The translations under genes were made by a program, and so were the position numbers. From Polytrichum commune (Eukaryota; Streptophyta; Polytrichopsida; Polytrichales; Polytrichaceae): a stretch of DNA of 64,000 nucleotides. Positions 1 to 11,537 of this stretch are shown here, in pieces. Where the stretch lies: NCBI GenBank assembly GCA_950295325.1, contig OX485803.1, positions 53,957,554-54,021,553 on the forward strand, in the 5' to 3' direction. Within the stretch, counting starts at the first letter, position 1. The number at the start of each line of letters is the position of its first letter. The notes under the pieces are model-generated. The model saw only the letters and a program-made list of their open reading frames with translations. It made no database searches and was not told the origin of the DNA.

Positions 1-3000
1 GAGCTTCCCTTTGACCATGTGGCTTCATCCATTGTGATGAAGAGACTCTAGTAAGAACATGCAACTAAGAAGTTTGTGATTGATTCAATCCAATTATATC
101 ACATTGTATTAATTTGGGTCTTTGATGCCATTTATGAGATAAAACTAAATAAAGCTAACATTCTATATCTAGATTCTTTAAAATGTTACATATTCACCTT
201 CCAAGTGGAGGAGTATACAAGGTGAGAGGAAGCTCTCGGTCGACCATTGCTAACCGAACAAGCAAGAGAGTTGTTCTCAAAAGGACGCGAGCAACTATAT
301 GATGTTTGGAGTTGCATTTTATCTTATGTCGGAAACTTTCTAATTCCAACAATTACTCCATGCCCACCAATGCCATGGCTCCCAAGAAGTTTTCAAGCTC
401 AATTTTCACGATCCCAATAATAAACAATAAAGAATAGGATCGAACTCTAGTGAGGCCGAGAACAAGGAGGTAAACTCTTTTAACATGCATAAGTGCAGGC
501 GGATAGAGCAGGGTTTTGGCGGAGAGAGAGAAGTGAATTGCCGACGAGGACGTGGAATGTTGCAATATCCATTGGAGCTAGCAACAATGTCGCCTTTTGC
601 ATTGTGGGTAGAAGAGTGGGTGAGATCTGATGTAGCATGAGGAGCACGTGTGAATTATAAGGTGACGACACTAGGGTTTCTACCAGTGTTGGACCGATAT
701 ATACGTGAATGCAAGATATCAATAATCAACATCAACAATGGTATCAAATTAATAACATACCTGTGGGTATCAAAATTGTAATACCAATCAAATATTGGTA
801 TTTGGTGGATATGTCAAGGTGAGAGAATCCTTGTATACTAGAGTTATTGTTTGGGTCAATACCACTTCATAGCATATTGATAGTAGGGTGATTTTACCTA
901 GGCATGAAAGTTCTTGCATGGAATGTATACCCGAATGGTATCAAAAACAAAAATACCATGAACACCCACACCCTATTCGTGTCAAAAAGTGTGAAATCCT
1001 CATTATAGACATCCAAATGGTATCAAAAGAAGACAATACCAGTCCAACACTGGTTTCCACTATCCGCACACATTTGAATTTCTGGAGTTGTAATGGTGTA
1101 TGTATGGAAACCATTTCCAGGTAGTCGCCGGCGATGTAGAGCACATGCAAACAATATTTGATTCTGGAATTGCTTTGATTATGGAGCAGGGTCCCGATCG
1201 AGCATGGCAGAATAGAATAATGTGGTTGACTCGTGCTCGCTCCACATACGTTGAGACGTTGCAAGAGATGTATGATCATACCCTAGCGGTGCATGCTCTT
1301 CTGTGGAAGTTGGATGCATCTAGATAAGAACGGTTATGCCACAATCAAAAGATAGGTACAAGTTCTGGCTGGCGAACTTCATTCACCCGTAGACAGAATG
1401 AGAGTCTTCAATCGTATGCATTTCCAGAGCAAGTGACGTGAGCTTTCTTTGTTCACGATCCTTATGAAGTGGAGTGGCCGGTGGTGCTCCAAAAGCAGAG
1501 CCAAAAGGAGCATGAGCACGTACAGTTGCTTCCGACACCTCCGATCTGGTCTTGGTGCGGGGACTGAGAACGAATTAGAGCTGGCGGCAACATGGGTATT
1601 GTGCGAAGCAAGCTTGATCGCACAATGTTGGTGAGCATGTGTACATGGAATGAGGAAGGATGTAGGGTTGTAGTGCATTAGAGAAGTGTGAAACGGTGAG
1701 AATCTGTAGAAGCTTTTGTGCAACATGCGAGACATCCCGTGTGCATGGCCACAATTCTTATCAAAGAAAGTTCATTTCATGGTTGTGGTAGCGTTGGAAC
1801 ATGCATGTTTGGAGTTTTTAGCTCATGTTTTCCCACACATTGGTTGTGATTTGTTTCATGCTGGCCTTGAGTGGAGCATGCTATATAATTAAGTGGTTGG
1901 CTTTCTCACTTTGAACTCGGAGTTCGTGGATATAATTGGCACAATGTAGTACTTTTGCCTTGATTGGATATGCATGCGATTAGCTATGGTGGGAGACTTT
2001 ATAGGGGTGCATAAAGGCATTTTTGATCATTTGCAACGTTTGCCATGTTAGTAATGACATTTATGATCATTGTATCATGTGTCATGTAAGTGAAGGAATT
2101 GATAATCATTGTAGTGCTAGCTACGATGTTTGCCCTACATCCGTACTGTCCTCCTTCTATAATATGTCACTTTTGATCGCGAAAGAGAGTGTTGTATTAT
2201 TTGAATGTTGTATTCTATATAACACGACATTTTGGTCTCAAATGTCGTATTATCGAGGTTTTTCAAGACCACGGCCTATTTCAATGTATAATGTCATTTT
2301 GTATACACAATGAAGATATATAAGTATGAAAGAACTTTTTTATTAAGAAATATGTTCACAACGTCACACAATGTGGAGTTCAAGAAAGCTATTGTTCCAT
2401 GATGATCTCTTCACCATATCACACACACACTACAAAAATAAGAATTTATTGTCTTTTGATGATGTTTGTTGATGTTGAAAATTGACATCTTGTTCATCAC
2501 CCTTAAGAGATCGCATGTTCATCACCATTACAATTGAAAACATCAAAGGATGTTCCACTACAAAATTTGATTGTAATTGGGCACTATCACGGGCTTGAAG
2601 AAACTTGACTATTGGTGTTGGCTGGTCATTCACATCATTCTCCTTCATTCGCTCTTCATTCAAATCTAAACCCAAATGAGTTCCTTTTCATGCCAAATCC
2701 ACCAACTCAACCATGTTGTATGTACATTAACAATTCCCTCTCTTGCCAATTGCACATGTTCTTCAATAGGCATTTCTTCACTTCCAAGATTCAAAGATCA
2801 TGAAATAAGACTTGCCAGTTCATTTGCTACTTCTTTCATTCTTTCATTCTCACGTTCATCATCCATGGCACAAACGGCGCTCCAATCTATAGGTAAAATC
2901 TTGGACATCCTCCAGTTGTTTCGTATGACTTGAAGATTCATCCCTCTCCACACTTGAGAGCATCACATAATAGCATGCCTTACATTAGGCCTTCTCATTT

Positions 3001-4571
3001 CATGCCTCAAGTCCTAGTGAGTACTAATTATGCTCCGAAATCTCCCTGGACATTGGCACAATGATCATAACCAATGTAGAGGAGGTCAGTGCTTACCGAA
3101 TTGTGTGCAAGTTGTTTTATGTGTAGACGTGGTTATCAACATCAAAATGATTGAAATTATAACCGAAACAAAAAGTACCCACCACTCAAGACTGCTATCA
3201 CCTCTGGAGTCAAGAAATTGAAGACTGGCATGGTTAAATCTAGGAGTATAAGTTGGTGAGGATTAAAATTTCCAATCTAAAGAGTCATGAGATTCGAGTG
3301 AGAACAAATTTCCAATCAAGAAGAGAAATCTTGACAACTTCATAATTCTAGTTTGCAGATCTACCTATCCCTAATCCCTTCGACCTCCACCCAAACCTAA
3401 AGACTCAAAGTGCAATGTTTGATCTAAAAGCGTGGTTTAATAAAATTAACTTGAGATGGGTTAAGTAAGTTAACCCATTGATGTATTCCCCAATCCCAAA
3501 GTAGATCATTGTTGTGGGTCCCATCACATGTGCACGTTAATTACCTCTGTTATATGACAAATCAAACTAAAAAAAATGTTATAGTACAAGCGTTGTAGCC
3601 ATAATATCGGGGTGAATTGACCTAGAAAGTTTGGTTGGAGGAAATGCGTCGTATAATATAGGTGTTGTATTATCGAGTGTCATATTATCGGGGTTAGATT
3701 GTATATGATTACCATAACTAGATTACATGACCATTGCATTTGAGGTCTTATAAACACTGCCCTTTATGTCTTGTGTTAGTAGCATTGATATATGGTGCAT
3801 GTTTAAATTACTTGTGATGTATTTTAATGCACAAACAAGTGTTACAATGTTTCATGAATTAGGATATTTTGATTTTCTTGTGTGAAAAATTCCAACAACT
3901 TATGTCTATGAGAATCACAATTTTTACAAATTGAGTTAAGAATTGGATAATTATATTTTTCTTAACACAAGTGCTATGGGACAAACTACCCCACTAAATC
4001 CACAACATATGTATATGATACAAAATTGGAGGCTTTAGTTTTGCATGTTATGTTTCAAGTTTGAGCAAATCCAATCTCAAATGGCCAATGACTCTTGCAT
4101 ATAATACATGAATAGCAACCATGTTAGTATCCGACAAAAACCATGTCACGGGAATGGCACATGTATGGGCCGATGCTCATGCTATGATTGGACTATTATG
4201 GCCATGTGCATATGTGTGTGTGGAAAGGACATGAGACGTGACATGAAGATTGAAGGCTCGTGTGGTTGGTGTGTTTCCAATCTCACAATACTGATATCAT
4301 TCTATTGATAGTTAAAAGTTGCGTTCATGGTTTTCAAGGGTGTCAAGAATCGTGTAGGGTGAAGAAATTCAATAATGTAAACCACTTGTGTCCAATAATG
4401 AAATCATGTCCAACGTGGTGGATGTGAGGTTTGACATTATTGTGCATGCCACATTCACTATTGCTAGAGAGTTGCCATGAACTCTTCAATACAATGTGGC
4501 AACCTTTCGGGGGGTAAAAATTCATTCGGAGGTCAAATCGACCAATTGGCCGTTCTTATTTTGTTGTGTTT
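1..4571. other. Gene-poor stretch, no recognisable gene
   Basis: No reading frame here resembles a known family. The longest open frames (about 75-120 codons) have the composition expected of random AT-rich DNA. Short similar phrases recur, for example TGTCGTATTATCGAGGTT at 2243 and a variant of it at 3678, and several GGTATCAAA repeats at 740-1030, which suggests old mobile-element debris. I can assign no family. Confidence 0.5.
682..1054. repeat. Short inverted repeat pair, possible MITE remnant
   Basis: ACCAGTGTTGGAC at 682-694 returns as its exact reverse complement at 1042-1054. The 350 bp between them are AT-rich and contain four GGTATCAAA-like phrases. Outside the arms ACTA occurs next to both ends, which could be a short target duplication. 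The match is short, so this is only a candidate MITE. Confidence 0.3.
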
Positions 4572-4812
4572 CGGTCAACTACATTGTTTTGTCTAATTAG
4601 TGTGGGTTACCATTTGGAACTATGCATTGCTAGACCATTTTACTGAGGATATCATTTTTTTACCATCATAACACATGTAGTTAGTATGCACACCAAAAGA
4701 ATATGAAATAACTTAGTTGGTAAAAAACGACGCTCTCAATAAAATGGTACAACAATGTGTAACTCCGAATGATAACCCACACTAATTAAACAAAACAATG
4801 TAGTCTACCGGC
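4572..4812. repeat. Foldback element or MITE with long inverted arms
   Basis: The left arm from about 4572 (ACATTGTTTTGTCTAATTAG and on) is repeated inverted in the right arm ending near 4812, with scattered mismatches over roughly 80-100 bp per arm. Only about 30-60 bp separate the arms, so a transcript would fold into one long imperfect hairpin. No coding sequence lies inside and no clear target duplication is visible. Confidence 0.6.
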
Positions 4813-5509
4813 TAAGCCAACGTGGAGTGATAAAATGAGAATTTGGGATTGGTCGATTGAAAACCAAGTTGAATTGTTGTGATGGACTACCTTGTTTAAT
4901 CCTTATGAGATAAATTCATCATCATGGGATACGATGAGTTTGATGCATTTAATATCAAATCATACCAAAAACAAAAACATTGAAAAAGTTGAGTCCAAGC
5001 TCCTTTTTTCTCAAATAAAAGAATCAAGTTTTTTCAAACATTGTCTACCTGGTGAGTCTAGTGTAGCCTTAGAATGTGAGAATGTGTACACGTTTTCCCC
5101 AAACTTGGTCCTTGGCCCTAAACTCGCTACGAAGGTGGCTTTAAACCCCTTGGACAAATTGCCTTTCAATACAACTAAAACACATAGAGTGATCCTTGAC
5201 CTTTTTATAAATCTAATATACGGACCCCGAAACTTGCTTAGTTTTCCCTTAGACACCTAAACTAACAAAAGCTTATACTTAGATGTTTTATAGAAACAAA
5301 ATTAGTTTCTTTTGAAATTTGCATTTTTGGATTCCTCTAGCTAATGGCCACAAGATTTTTGTTCATGCTAAAACAAGTTACATAACTACACTAACCACAA
5401 TATATGTCTATAAAACTTGACCATAGAACAATGGGGGAGTTGTCCCATACCGGGGACAACGCCGTGCCTAAATCCTAAGAAGTCACTTAGCAATGATACG
5501 AAGAACTCA
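4813..5509. other. Intergenic flank of the Ty3 element
   Basis: One 122-codon open frame (4892-5260, plus) resembles nothing known and lies in AT-rich sequence, so I do not call it a gene. Nothing else is recognisable before the retrotransposon's target duplication at 5510. Confidence 0.4.
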
Positions 5510-5514
5510 CACAA
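5510..5514. repeat. Target site duplication of the Ty3 element, left copy
   Basis: CACAA sits immediately outside the left LTR and is matched exactly by 10065-10069 outside the right LTR. Five bases is the usual duplication made by Ty3/gypsy integrases. Confidence 0.9.
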
Positions 5515-5870
5515 TGTAACGTACCTTGCTAATACTTCATAAAAACAATCATTTATTGAGTAAAGCTCACCTCCCAACCTAGAGACACACCACAAAACAT
5601 AATGTGTGTTCTCTTTCCCCCGAGCCATATTTATACATAGTATCTATGAGATACTTTTAGAAGATTCGAGTCTTTCTATACATAGACTGAAGTCTCCTTA
5701 TCTATATGCTTAAATCACTTTTTCTTTTTCTTTTCATAGATAAGAATCATCCAACTTCTCGTCCTTCTCGTCCCTCGATTTCTCATTCATCCACGCTTCT
5801 TAGTCTTGAACGTTCATCCCTGCAATTTATTTCCATCCTCAACAATATGCTTCCCAATAAGTCCATTATA
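5515..5870 (-). repeat. 3' LTR of the Ty3 element
   Basis: It is about 95% identical to 9709-10064. On the plus strand it runs from TGTAACGTACC to GTCCATTATA. In element orientation it therefore begins with TA rather than the usual TG and ends with CA. The TATAAATA-like stretch near 5625-5634 (minus) is a plausible promoter box. Confidence 0.93.
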
Positions 5871-5883
5871 CTCTTCCCCTCTC
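5871..5883 (-). other. Polypurine tract of the Ty3 element
   Basis: On the minus strand this reads GAGAGGGGAAGAG and directly abuts the start of the 3' LTR. This is where plus-strand DNA synthesis is primed in LTR retrotransposons. Its exact junction with the LTR supports the unusual TA start of the LTR. Confidence 0.85.
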
Positions 5884-6301
5884 AAATTAAGTCATTGTCC
5901 GCAATGACAAAATTTGGGTAAGTTTCCCTGAACTCATTTTCTAACTCCCATGATGCCTCATCTTCAGGATAATCTTTCCACTTAATAAGAAATCTCCTGA
6001 ATGACCTATTCCTGAGGTGTTGCAAATCAACCTGTAAAATTCTTTTAGGTTCAGCCAACATCTCCCTTTCATGAACTACTTGAGGTAAATCTATAAGCAC
6101 ATGATTGGGATCATATACGTATTTTCTTAACAGACTTACATGAAACACATTATGAATTTTCCAGTCCTTGGGTAAGTCTAACGCATACGCCACTTGACCA
6201 ACTCTCTTAAGATTTTGAAATGGACCACAAAATCTAGGGGATAATTTTCTAAACCTTCCAAGTTTCAATCCAGAGCGTTCGATCCAAACACCTCTCGACA
6301 T
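5882..6301 (-). pseudogene. Integrase C-terminal region and chromodomain remnant (Ty3)
   Basis: This frame encodes the integrase C-terminal region, with the chromovirus-type phrase KLSPRFCGPF near residue 20 and NVFHVSLLRKY near residue 50. A chromodomain follows, with FLIKWKDYPEDEASWELE at about residues 103-120. The chromodomain of these elements directs insertion by binding modified histones. The frame starts just after a large internal deletion that removed the integrase DDE core: the preceding frame stops about 40 bp upstream in the HHCC region. The frame differs from that of RNase H, so a frameshift accompanies the deletion. Confidence 0.88.
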
Positions 6302-6338
6302 GATCTTTCACATTTCTTTTCAATCATGGCCAAAAAAT

Positions 6339-6614
6339 TTATTTTTTTATTGCCACATATGTTTTTTGAAACCTTGGATGCCCTGAGATAGGAATATTGT
6401 GACAATCATACATAATATTTTTCCTATAATCTCCCACCTCAGGAACACAAATTCTAGACTTATAATATAAAATATCCGCATCCAAAGTATAGGCAGAAAA
6501 CATATCAATTTCTTCTTGAGTTCTAGATTTTTTCGACAAACTCTCAAAATGAATAGAGAAGAACACATCATCCTTATAACATCCTTTGATTTGATCAAGT
6601 ATAGTGTCTTTCAC
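6339..6614 (-). pseudogene. Integrase N-terminal (HHCC) remnant (Ty3)
   Basis: It lies in the same frame as the RNase H region, just past a stop codon. It carries the integrase N-terminal lead (VPEVGDYRKNIMYDCHNIPISG followed by GHPRFQKTY), that is, the H-x3-H part of the zinc-binding region. The CxxC half and the following DDE catalytic core of about 200 residues are absent, because the sequence passes within about 40 bp to the C-terminal region. It cannot encode a working integrase. Confidence 0.85.
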
Positions 6615-7331
6615 TTAAGACATTGCATTTGAAAAAGGTCTACGCGACAAAGAATCTGCCACAACATTCTCTTTGTCTTTCACGTATTGAATCTCAAAAT
6701 TGAACTCTTGCATTAACTCCATCCACCGACTTTGTCTACGATTTAGATTAGCTTGGGTAGTCAAATATCGTAAGGACTGATGATCTGTCTCTATCTTAAA
6801 TTCACTACCTAGTAGGTAGTGACGCCAGACCTTTAATGCGTGAATTATCGCTAATAGCTCTTTCTCATGAACAAGATAATTCAACTCTGCATTGTTAAGT
6901 TTTCTGGATTCATAAGCGATCACCTTGCCTTCTTGCATTAGGACAACACTTATAGCCATATCACTGGCATCTGTGCATAAGACTAGTCCGCCTTTCAAAG
7001 GATCCATGATCCTCAAGACCGGGGCTTCTGTCAGAGCTTTTTTTAAAGCCTCAAAGCTTTCATGACAATCACGAGTCCAGGTGATTCTTTTAAATTTGCC
7101 TTTCAACAAATCCGTCATGGGGGCTGCAATCTTGGCAAAATCCCTTACATATTTCCGCATGTAAGTAGCCAACCCCAAAAAACGTCTGACCTCAGTCTTA
7201 TCCTTTAGCACGGGCCACCTAACCACTGTCTCGATCTTTTTTAGGATCAACTGAGACACCTTCGCCAGACAACACATGTCCAAGGTATTCAATCTGGGTG
7301 CGAAAAAATTGACATTTTCTTCTCTTAGCAT
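6615..7331 (-). pseudogene. RNase H and connection region of Ty3 pol
   Basis: The frame encodes the RT connection (EVRRFLGLATYMRKYVRDF) and a Ty3-type RNase H with LCTDASDMAISVVLMQ, the acidic KLNNAELNYLVHEKELLAI segment and ETDHQSLRYL. It ends with VVADSLSRRP, the usual tail before integrase. It is in a different frame from the upstream reverse transcriptase, so a frameshift lies near 7240-7330. A stop at 6615 separates it from the integrase remnant. Confidence 0.9.
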
Positions 7332-8631
7332 ACAATTTATGTCTTCTCATAACATCAAACACCTTCTCAGGGTGTTCTTTACGTTCCTCCTCATTTTTGG
7401 AAAACACTAATATGTCATCCATGAAAACAAGGGTGAAGACTCCTAGAAATTCTCTGAATATGGTATTCATGAGATTCATAAATGTGGCAGGTGCATTGGT
7501 ATGTCCAAAAGGCATTACCAAATATTCATAGTGGCCAAAACGACTATGAAAAGCTATTTTGTCAACGTCACTCTCTTTTATTCTTATTTGATTATATCCA
7601 GTTTTCAAATCAATCTTTGAAAACATCTTAGCCTCACTCAATTGATCCACCAATTCATTAAAAATGGGTAATGGATATTTATTTTTAATGGTAGACTTAT
7701 TGAGACCTCTATAATCCACACATAGCCTCAAACTACCATTTTTTTTCTTTTGGAATAATACAGAAGCACCCCACGGAGATTTGCTAGGTCTAATATAACC
7801 CTTCTTTAACAAATCTTTTAATTGAGTTTCCAACTCAATATTCTCTTTAAAATAATGTCTATAAGGTGCCTTAGCTATCGGTGCCACACCATATACCAAT
7901 TCAATAGCATGATCCACCTCTCTTTGAGGTGGCATTCTTGGCAACTCATCAGGAAAAATATCATCATAATTTGCAAGAAAATTCTCAATATTTATTGGTT
8001 TTTTGCAACTTGGTTCCAACTCATCTGAAACCTTACGAATATCAATTGCAAAGACTTTTTGTTTCTTTCTCAGACACCTCTTCATTTGTGTAGCAGAAAG
8101 TAAAGGTATTTTAGGTAGAGCTCTCGTACCTTTGATTGTGAAAGGTTTAGCGTCGAAAAGTTTGCCATGAACCTCCCCATGTTTGCAAGCAATCCATGCG
8201 TCCACGTCATTGAGCCACGACATTCCCAAAATGACGTCGTATTGAGTTCCTGTCCAAACCTCAAAATTTGCAATGGTTTGTGTTCCTTGCAATATGACAA
8301 GGACGTCCAACAATCGACAGTCAATCGGCTTGGACTCACCATTGGGTAAGAAAACCTTACAAGGTTTGGTCATAGTGACATGAAATCCCAACTTTGATGC
8401 AAATTTAGACGACATCAAATTATGGGTTGATCATGAATCAATCAGCATAGAAGTTGATTGAGTGCCAATTGACCCTTGAACTTGGAGCACCGTAGGTTCA
8501 CTCGCTACTCGCTCCCCACATATTGCAGCTGACACACGAACTATTTCTTTACCCTTGGACACCATTGTCGGTTCCACTTCCATTGCGAACGCTGCAGATT
8601 GTTTTGGACGTTTCCCGTTGATCGCAAACAT
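7219..8631 (-). pseudogene. Protease and reverse transcriptase of Ty3 pol
   Basis: The first part is an aspartic protease: LIDS is followed by a stop codon where glycine is expected, then STHNLM-like sequence and GMSWLNDVDAWI. The reverse transcriptase follows in the same frame, with PYRHYFKENIELETQLKDLL, GSLRLCVDYRGLNKSTIKNK, KIDLKTGYNQIRI and the catalytic VFMDDILVFSK. The 399-codon block covers the finger, palm and thumb regions. The stop in the protease active site and the downstream frameshift make it a pseudogene. In chromoviruses these domains normally form one polyprotein with gag. Confidence 0.92.
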
Positions 8632-9608
8632 TCCTTAGCCAAATGTCCTGGCTCATGACAATTATAGCATAATCCTTTCTTTCGGTGTTCTACTTGATCT
8701 TTGTAGGTGAGTTTATTGCTCGGTCGAACGTTGCTCTGTCCCTCTGGACGTGAAAACTTTTGGGACTTCTTCCACTTCCCTATCTTCTTTTCTCTACTAT
8801 GATCCTTACGGGAGACATCAAAAGAAAAATTCTTCTCTTTTGCTAACTCAACATTTTTAGTCTCAAACGTTAAGGCCATGCTATATGCTTTTCCAAGCGT
8901 ATAAGGCTTCAAAGCTTTGACATCATATTTGATTGAGTTTTGAAGTCCCGTAATAAAAAATATTTGTTTGTCTTTGTCAGACAAATCCAGAAAATATTCG
9001 ACTAATTCGTCGAACCTATCTTTGTACTAGCGAACTGACAATTTCCCTTGTCTAAGGTCTTTCAAACGCTCTTTCATATTCTGGATATGATCACGTGGTA
9101 AAAAATATTCTAAGAATAATTTCTTGAACTTAGACCATGTTTCCACTGGATCTTTGTTGGCTTCCTCCCTGTCAGTTTTAACATGGGTCCACCAAAGGTG
9201 GGCTCGTTCTCTCAACAAAAAAAAAAAAACTGCTCTCATTTTCTTCTTATCTGAGAGCTCCCCCTCAAACAAGTTTTCTACCGTTCCTAAAAATGATAGA
9301 ACTGCCTCAAGTTTAATGTTGGTTCCACCTAAAAATGTAGGTGGTTGCACGCTCTTCCGGATGTCGTGCAAGAGTGTGTTTTTATCTCTCTCAAACGAGT
9401 GTGATGGGTGAGTAGAAGAAGAAGAAGAGGTAGATCGTGAAGGAGATCTAGCTTTCCTTTTATTCTTTTCACGACCATGTGCATGTTTCTCCATAGCCAT
9501 AACGACGGCTTGGGAGATGGCATTGAACACTTGTTTAGGCAAGGGCTCCGGGTCAGGAATCCCTCGGCTTTGAGATTGCTTAAGAGGAGCACTACCAAAT
9601 GACACCAT
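8541..9608 (-). pseudogene. Gag of the Ty3 element
   Basis: The likely start is the methionine at 9608, giving MVSFGSAPLKQ. The capsid-like region includes KPTFLGG-type sequence (QPPTFLGGTNIKLEAVLSFL) and the basic HLWWTHVKTDRE segment. An in-frame TAG at about 9027 interrupts it just before the typical YKDRFDELVEYF. A CCHC zinc knuckle, CYNCHEPGHLAKEC, is encoded at about 8628-8669. Just after the knuckle the frame shifts relative to protease. Confidence 0.88.
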
Positions 9609-9692
9609 CGCGCTCAAGGAATTACAACACGGGAAAAAAAAATGAAGAATCCCTAAGCACAGTGCTACACAATGCAATTCAACGAACACGAC

Positions 9693-9704
9693 GCTTTGAT
9701 ACCA
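9693..9704 (-). other. Primer binding site of the Ty3 element
   Basis: On the minus strand this reads TGGTATCAAAGC, one mismatch from TGGTATCAGAGC, the common plant site complementary to the 3' end of initiator tRNA-Met. It lies 4 nt inside the 5' LTR, the expected position. Confidence 0.85.
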
Positions 9705-9708
9705 AAAA

Positions 9709-10064
9709 TGTAACGTACCTTGCTAATAGTTCATAAAAAAAATCACTTATTGAGTAAAGCTCACCTCCCAACCTAGAGACACACCACAAAACATAATGTG
9801 CGTTCTCTTTCCCCCGAGCCATATTTATACATAGTATCTATGAAATACTTTTAGAAGATTCAAGTCTTTTTATACATAGACTGAAGTCTCCTTATCTATA
9901 TGCTTAAATCGCTTTTTCTTTTTCTTTTCACATATAAGAATCATCCAACTTCTCATCCTTCTCATCCCTCGATTTTCCATTCATCCATGCTTCTTAGTCT
10001 TGAACGTTCATCCCTGCAATTTATTTCCATCCTCAACAATACGCTTCCCAATTAGTCCATTATA
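9709..10064 (-). repeat. 5' LTR of the Ty3 element
   Basis: This partner of 5515-5870 lies upstream in element orientation. The outer CACAA (10065-10069) is the right copy of the target duplication. A TATAAATA-like box on the minus strand near 9821-9831 may be the promoter. Confidence 0.93.
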
Positions 10065-10082
10065 CACAAGGGGTAAGTTAAA

Positions 10083-10760
10083 AGAGGCAATTTGGTTCTC
10101 GGGTCTTATGATGGATCTCAATCCTCACCATCAACACCAAAGTTGCATCCAATGAACGAAGAGAACCAAACGCTAGTTACAGATGAACCGGTTGAGAATG
10201 GAAAAATAACCGGTTGGGGAAAGTTAGCGTTCCAGTTAGAAGAATTATCAGGATATTCTATAATTTAATAAAGAAAAATCAAAAGATGTCAACATGTAGC
10301 CGGTTGTCTTGGAAACAACTAGGATCTCGACCGTTTAGACTATGCCCAAAAATCTCCCCGGACACTAGTTACATCCAAAGAAAGAAAAGGAAAACCAACG
10401 TCAGGCAATTCGACGTGAATTTGAGCCCGTTGGTCTTACCTTGCTCAAGAACCCCCTTTGTGAAGGGTGGGGTTTACTGCCTACCTTGCGGTAGGTGGGC
10501 TCTTGTTTGTAAATGGTTATATCCACTGTGATAGTCAAGGAAACACTGAGTAAATTGGGTCACAACTCCAGTTTTCATAAGAGACAAAGCACGTGGAACT
10601 TCAATGTTGCTTCACACAAGAACAAAATTTGAAGAGGTAATTTGGTTCTCGGGTCTTATGATACATCCACTGCGATAGTCAAAAGAGTGCCAAATGAATT
10701 GTCTCACTGTGCAATCTTTCGTAAAAGACAAAGGATGTGGAACTTCAGTAAGGTAGATGG
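10083..10760. repeat. Partly duplicated unit around an AACCGGTT-rich repeat
   Basis: AATTTGGTTCTCGGGTCTTA occurs near 10088 and again near 10638. A second unit (ATCCACTG[T/C]GATAGTCAA, then AAGACAAAG and GTGGAACTTCA) occurs at 10524-10600 and 10665-10755. The segment 10161-10278 (minus) is a copy of a dispersed repeat also found at 19288-19452 and 58597-58738. No gene is visible. Confidence 0.55.
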
Positions 10761-10930
10761 TTCTTAAATGATCACTTTTCCAACTAGCCCTATTCTCCTA
10801 GAGTGCGAAACACAAAATTAGTATAGATGGTTAGTAAATCCAAATCGAGGCCATAGCCACTTTCATGAGAGTTTTCGGAGCTCATATGAATATCTTGTTC
10901 ATTATCGAAGTGAAGGGTTTTGTGCTCATC
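10745..10930. repeat. Dispersed repeat of about 190 bp, copy 1
   Basis: The order of phrases GAAACACAAAATTA, AAATCCAAATCG, GGAGCTCATATGAATAT, TTCATTATCGAAGTGAA and CTCATCA is shared with 57532-57680 and 58129-58320. These are diverged copies of one repeat. Its family is unknown. Confidence 0.5.
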
Positions 10931-11529
10931 AAATGGTCATATAAGGGTGAGTGTCCATGTATTGTAGGCTGCACGCCCACTAGATTCTAGAAAATAGTGG
11001 GTCGGAGGTGTTCACATGTAGTTAAGCACAAGTTGCCATCCAACCACATATTGGTGGTTTGCTAGAATGTGGAGGGTTGTCGACATGGGTCGCTAGACCT
11101 CCATGCGCCCACTAAAGAATCTCTAACCTACAAGTGTTGATCACCGGATATTTTGATAACTGGTTTTAGAAGGTGGAGGAAGTTCATAGGTGGGTTCAAA
11201 TTTGAGAAGATGGAAGTTGCTAGTTGGCACATACGAACCTTGCCCCACCAATTTCCCTCTACTTTTGAGCGAGTTTGTCTTTATTCACACTAGAATCTGG
11301 TGGGTGAGTGGCGTACATGGAAACTCACCCTAAGTCCCTCATTTATGTTGACTTACCTATTGAGCCTAAAAAAAGTTATCATCTATATTTTGATCATGCA
11401 ATCCAATCATATTAAACACATGTCTTTTGAATATACGTTCTTGGAGCCACACCCAAATCACATACGTACGACTCAAATATGGATCTCCAATTTAGGTAAG
11501 TAACTGAATCAGGCGTGTCTACTTTCTGA
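10931..11529. other. Intergenic, nothing recognised
   Basis: There is no gene-like open frame, RNA gene or clear repeat between the dispersed repeat and the hAT element. Confidence 0.4.
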
Positions 11530-11537
11530 CCTGTAAG

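Larger units (their letters stand above)
5515..10064 (-). mobile_element. Ty3/gypsy chromovirus LTR retrotransposon, defective
   Basis: The element reads on the minus strand. It has two 356-bp LTRs, a tRNA-Met-type primer binding site, a polypurine tract, and gag and pol remnants with a C-terminal chromodomain, which places it among the chromoviruses. The 5-bp direct repeat CACAA flanks it exactly (5510-5514 and 10065-10069), so the outer borders are intact. The LTRs differ at about 17 of 356 positions, so the insertion is not recent. Gag, protease, reverse transcriptase and RNase H are each interrupted by stops or frameshifts. The integrase lacks its whole catalytic core, so this copy could not have integrated without help in trans. 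Confidence 0.95.
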
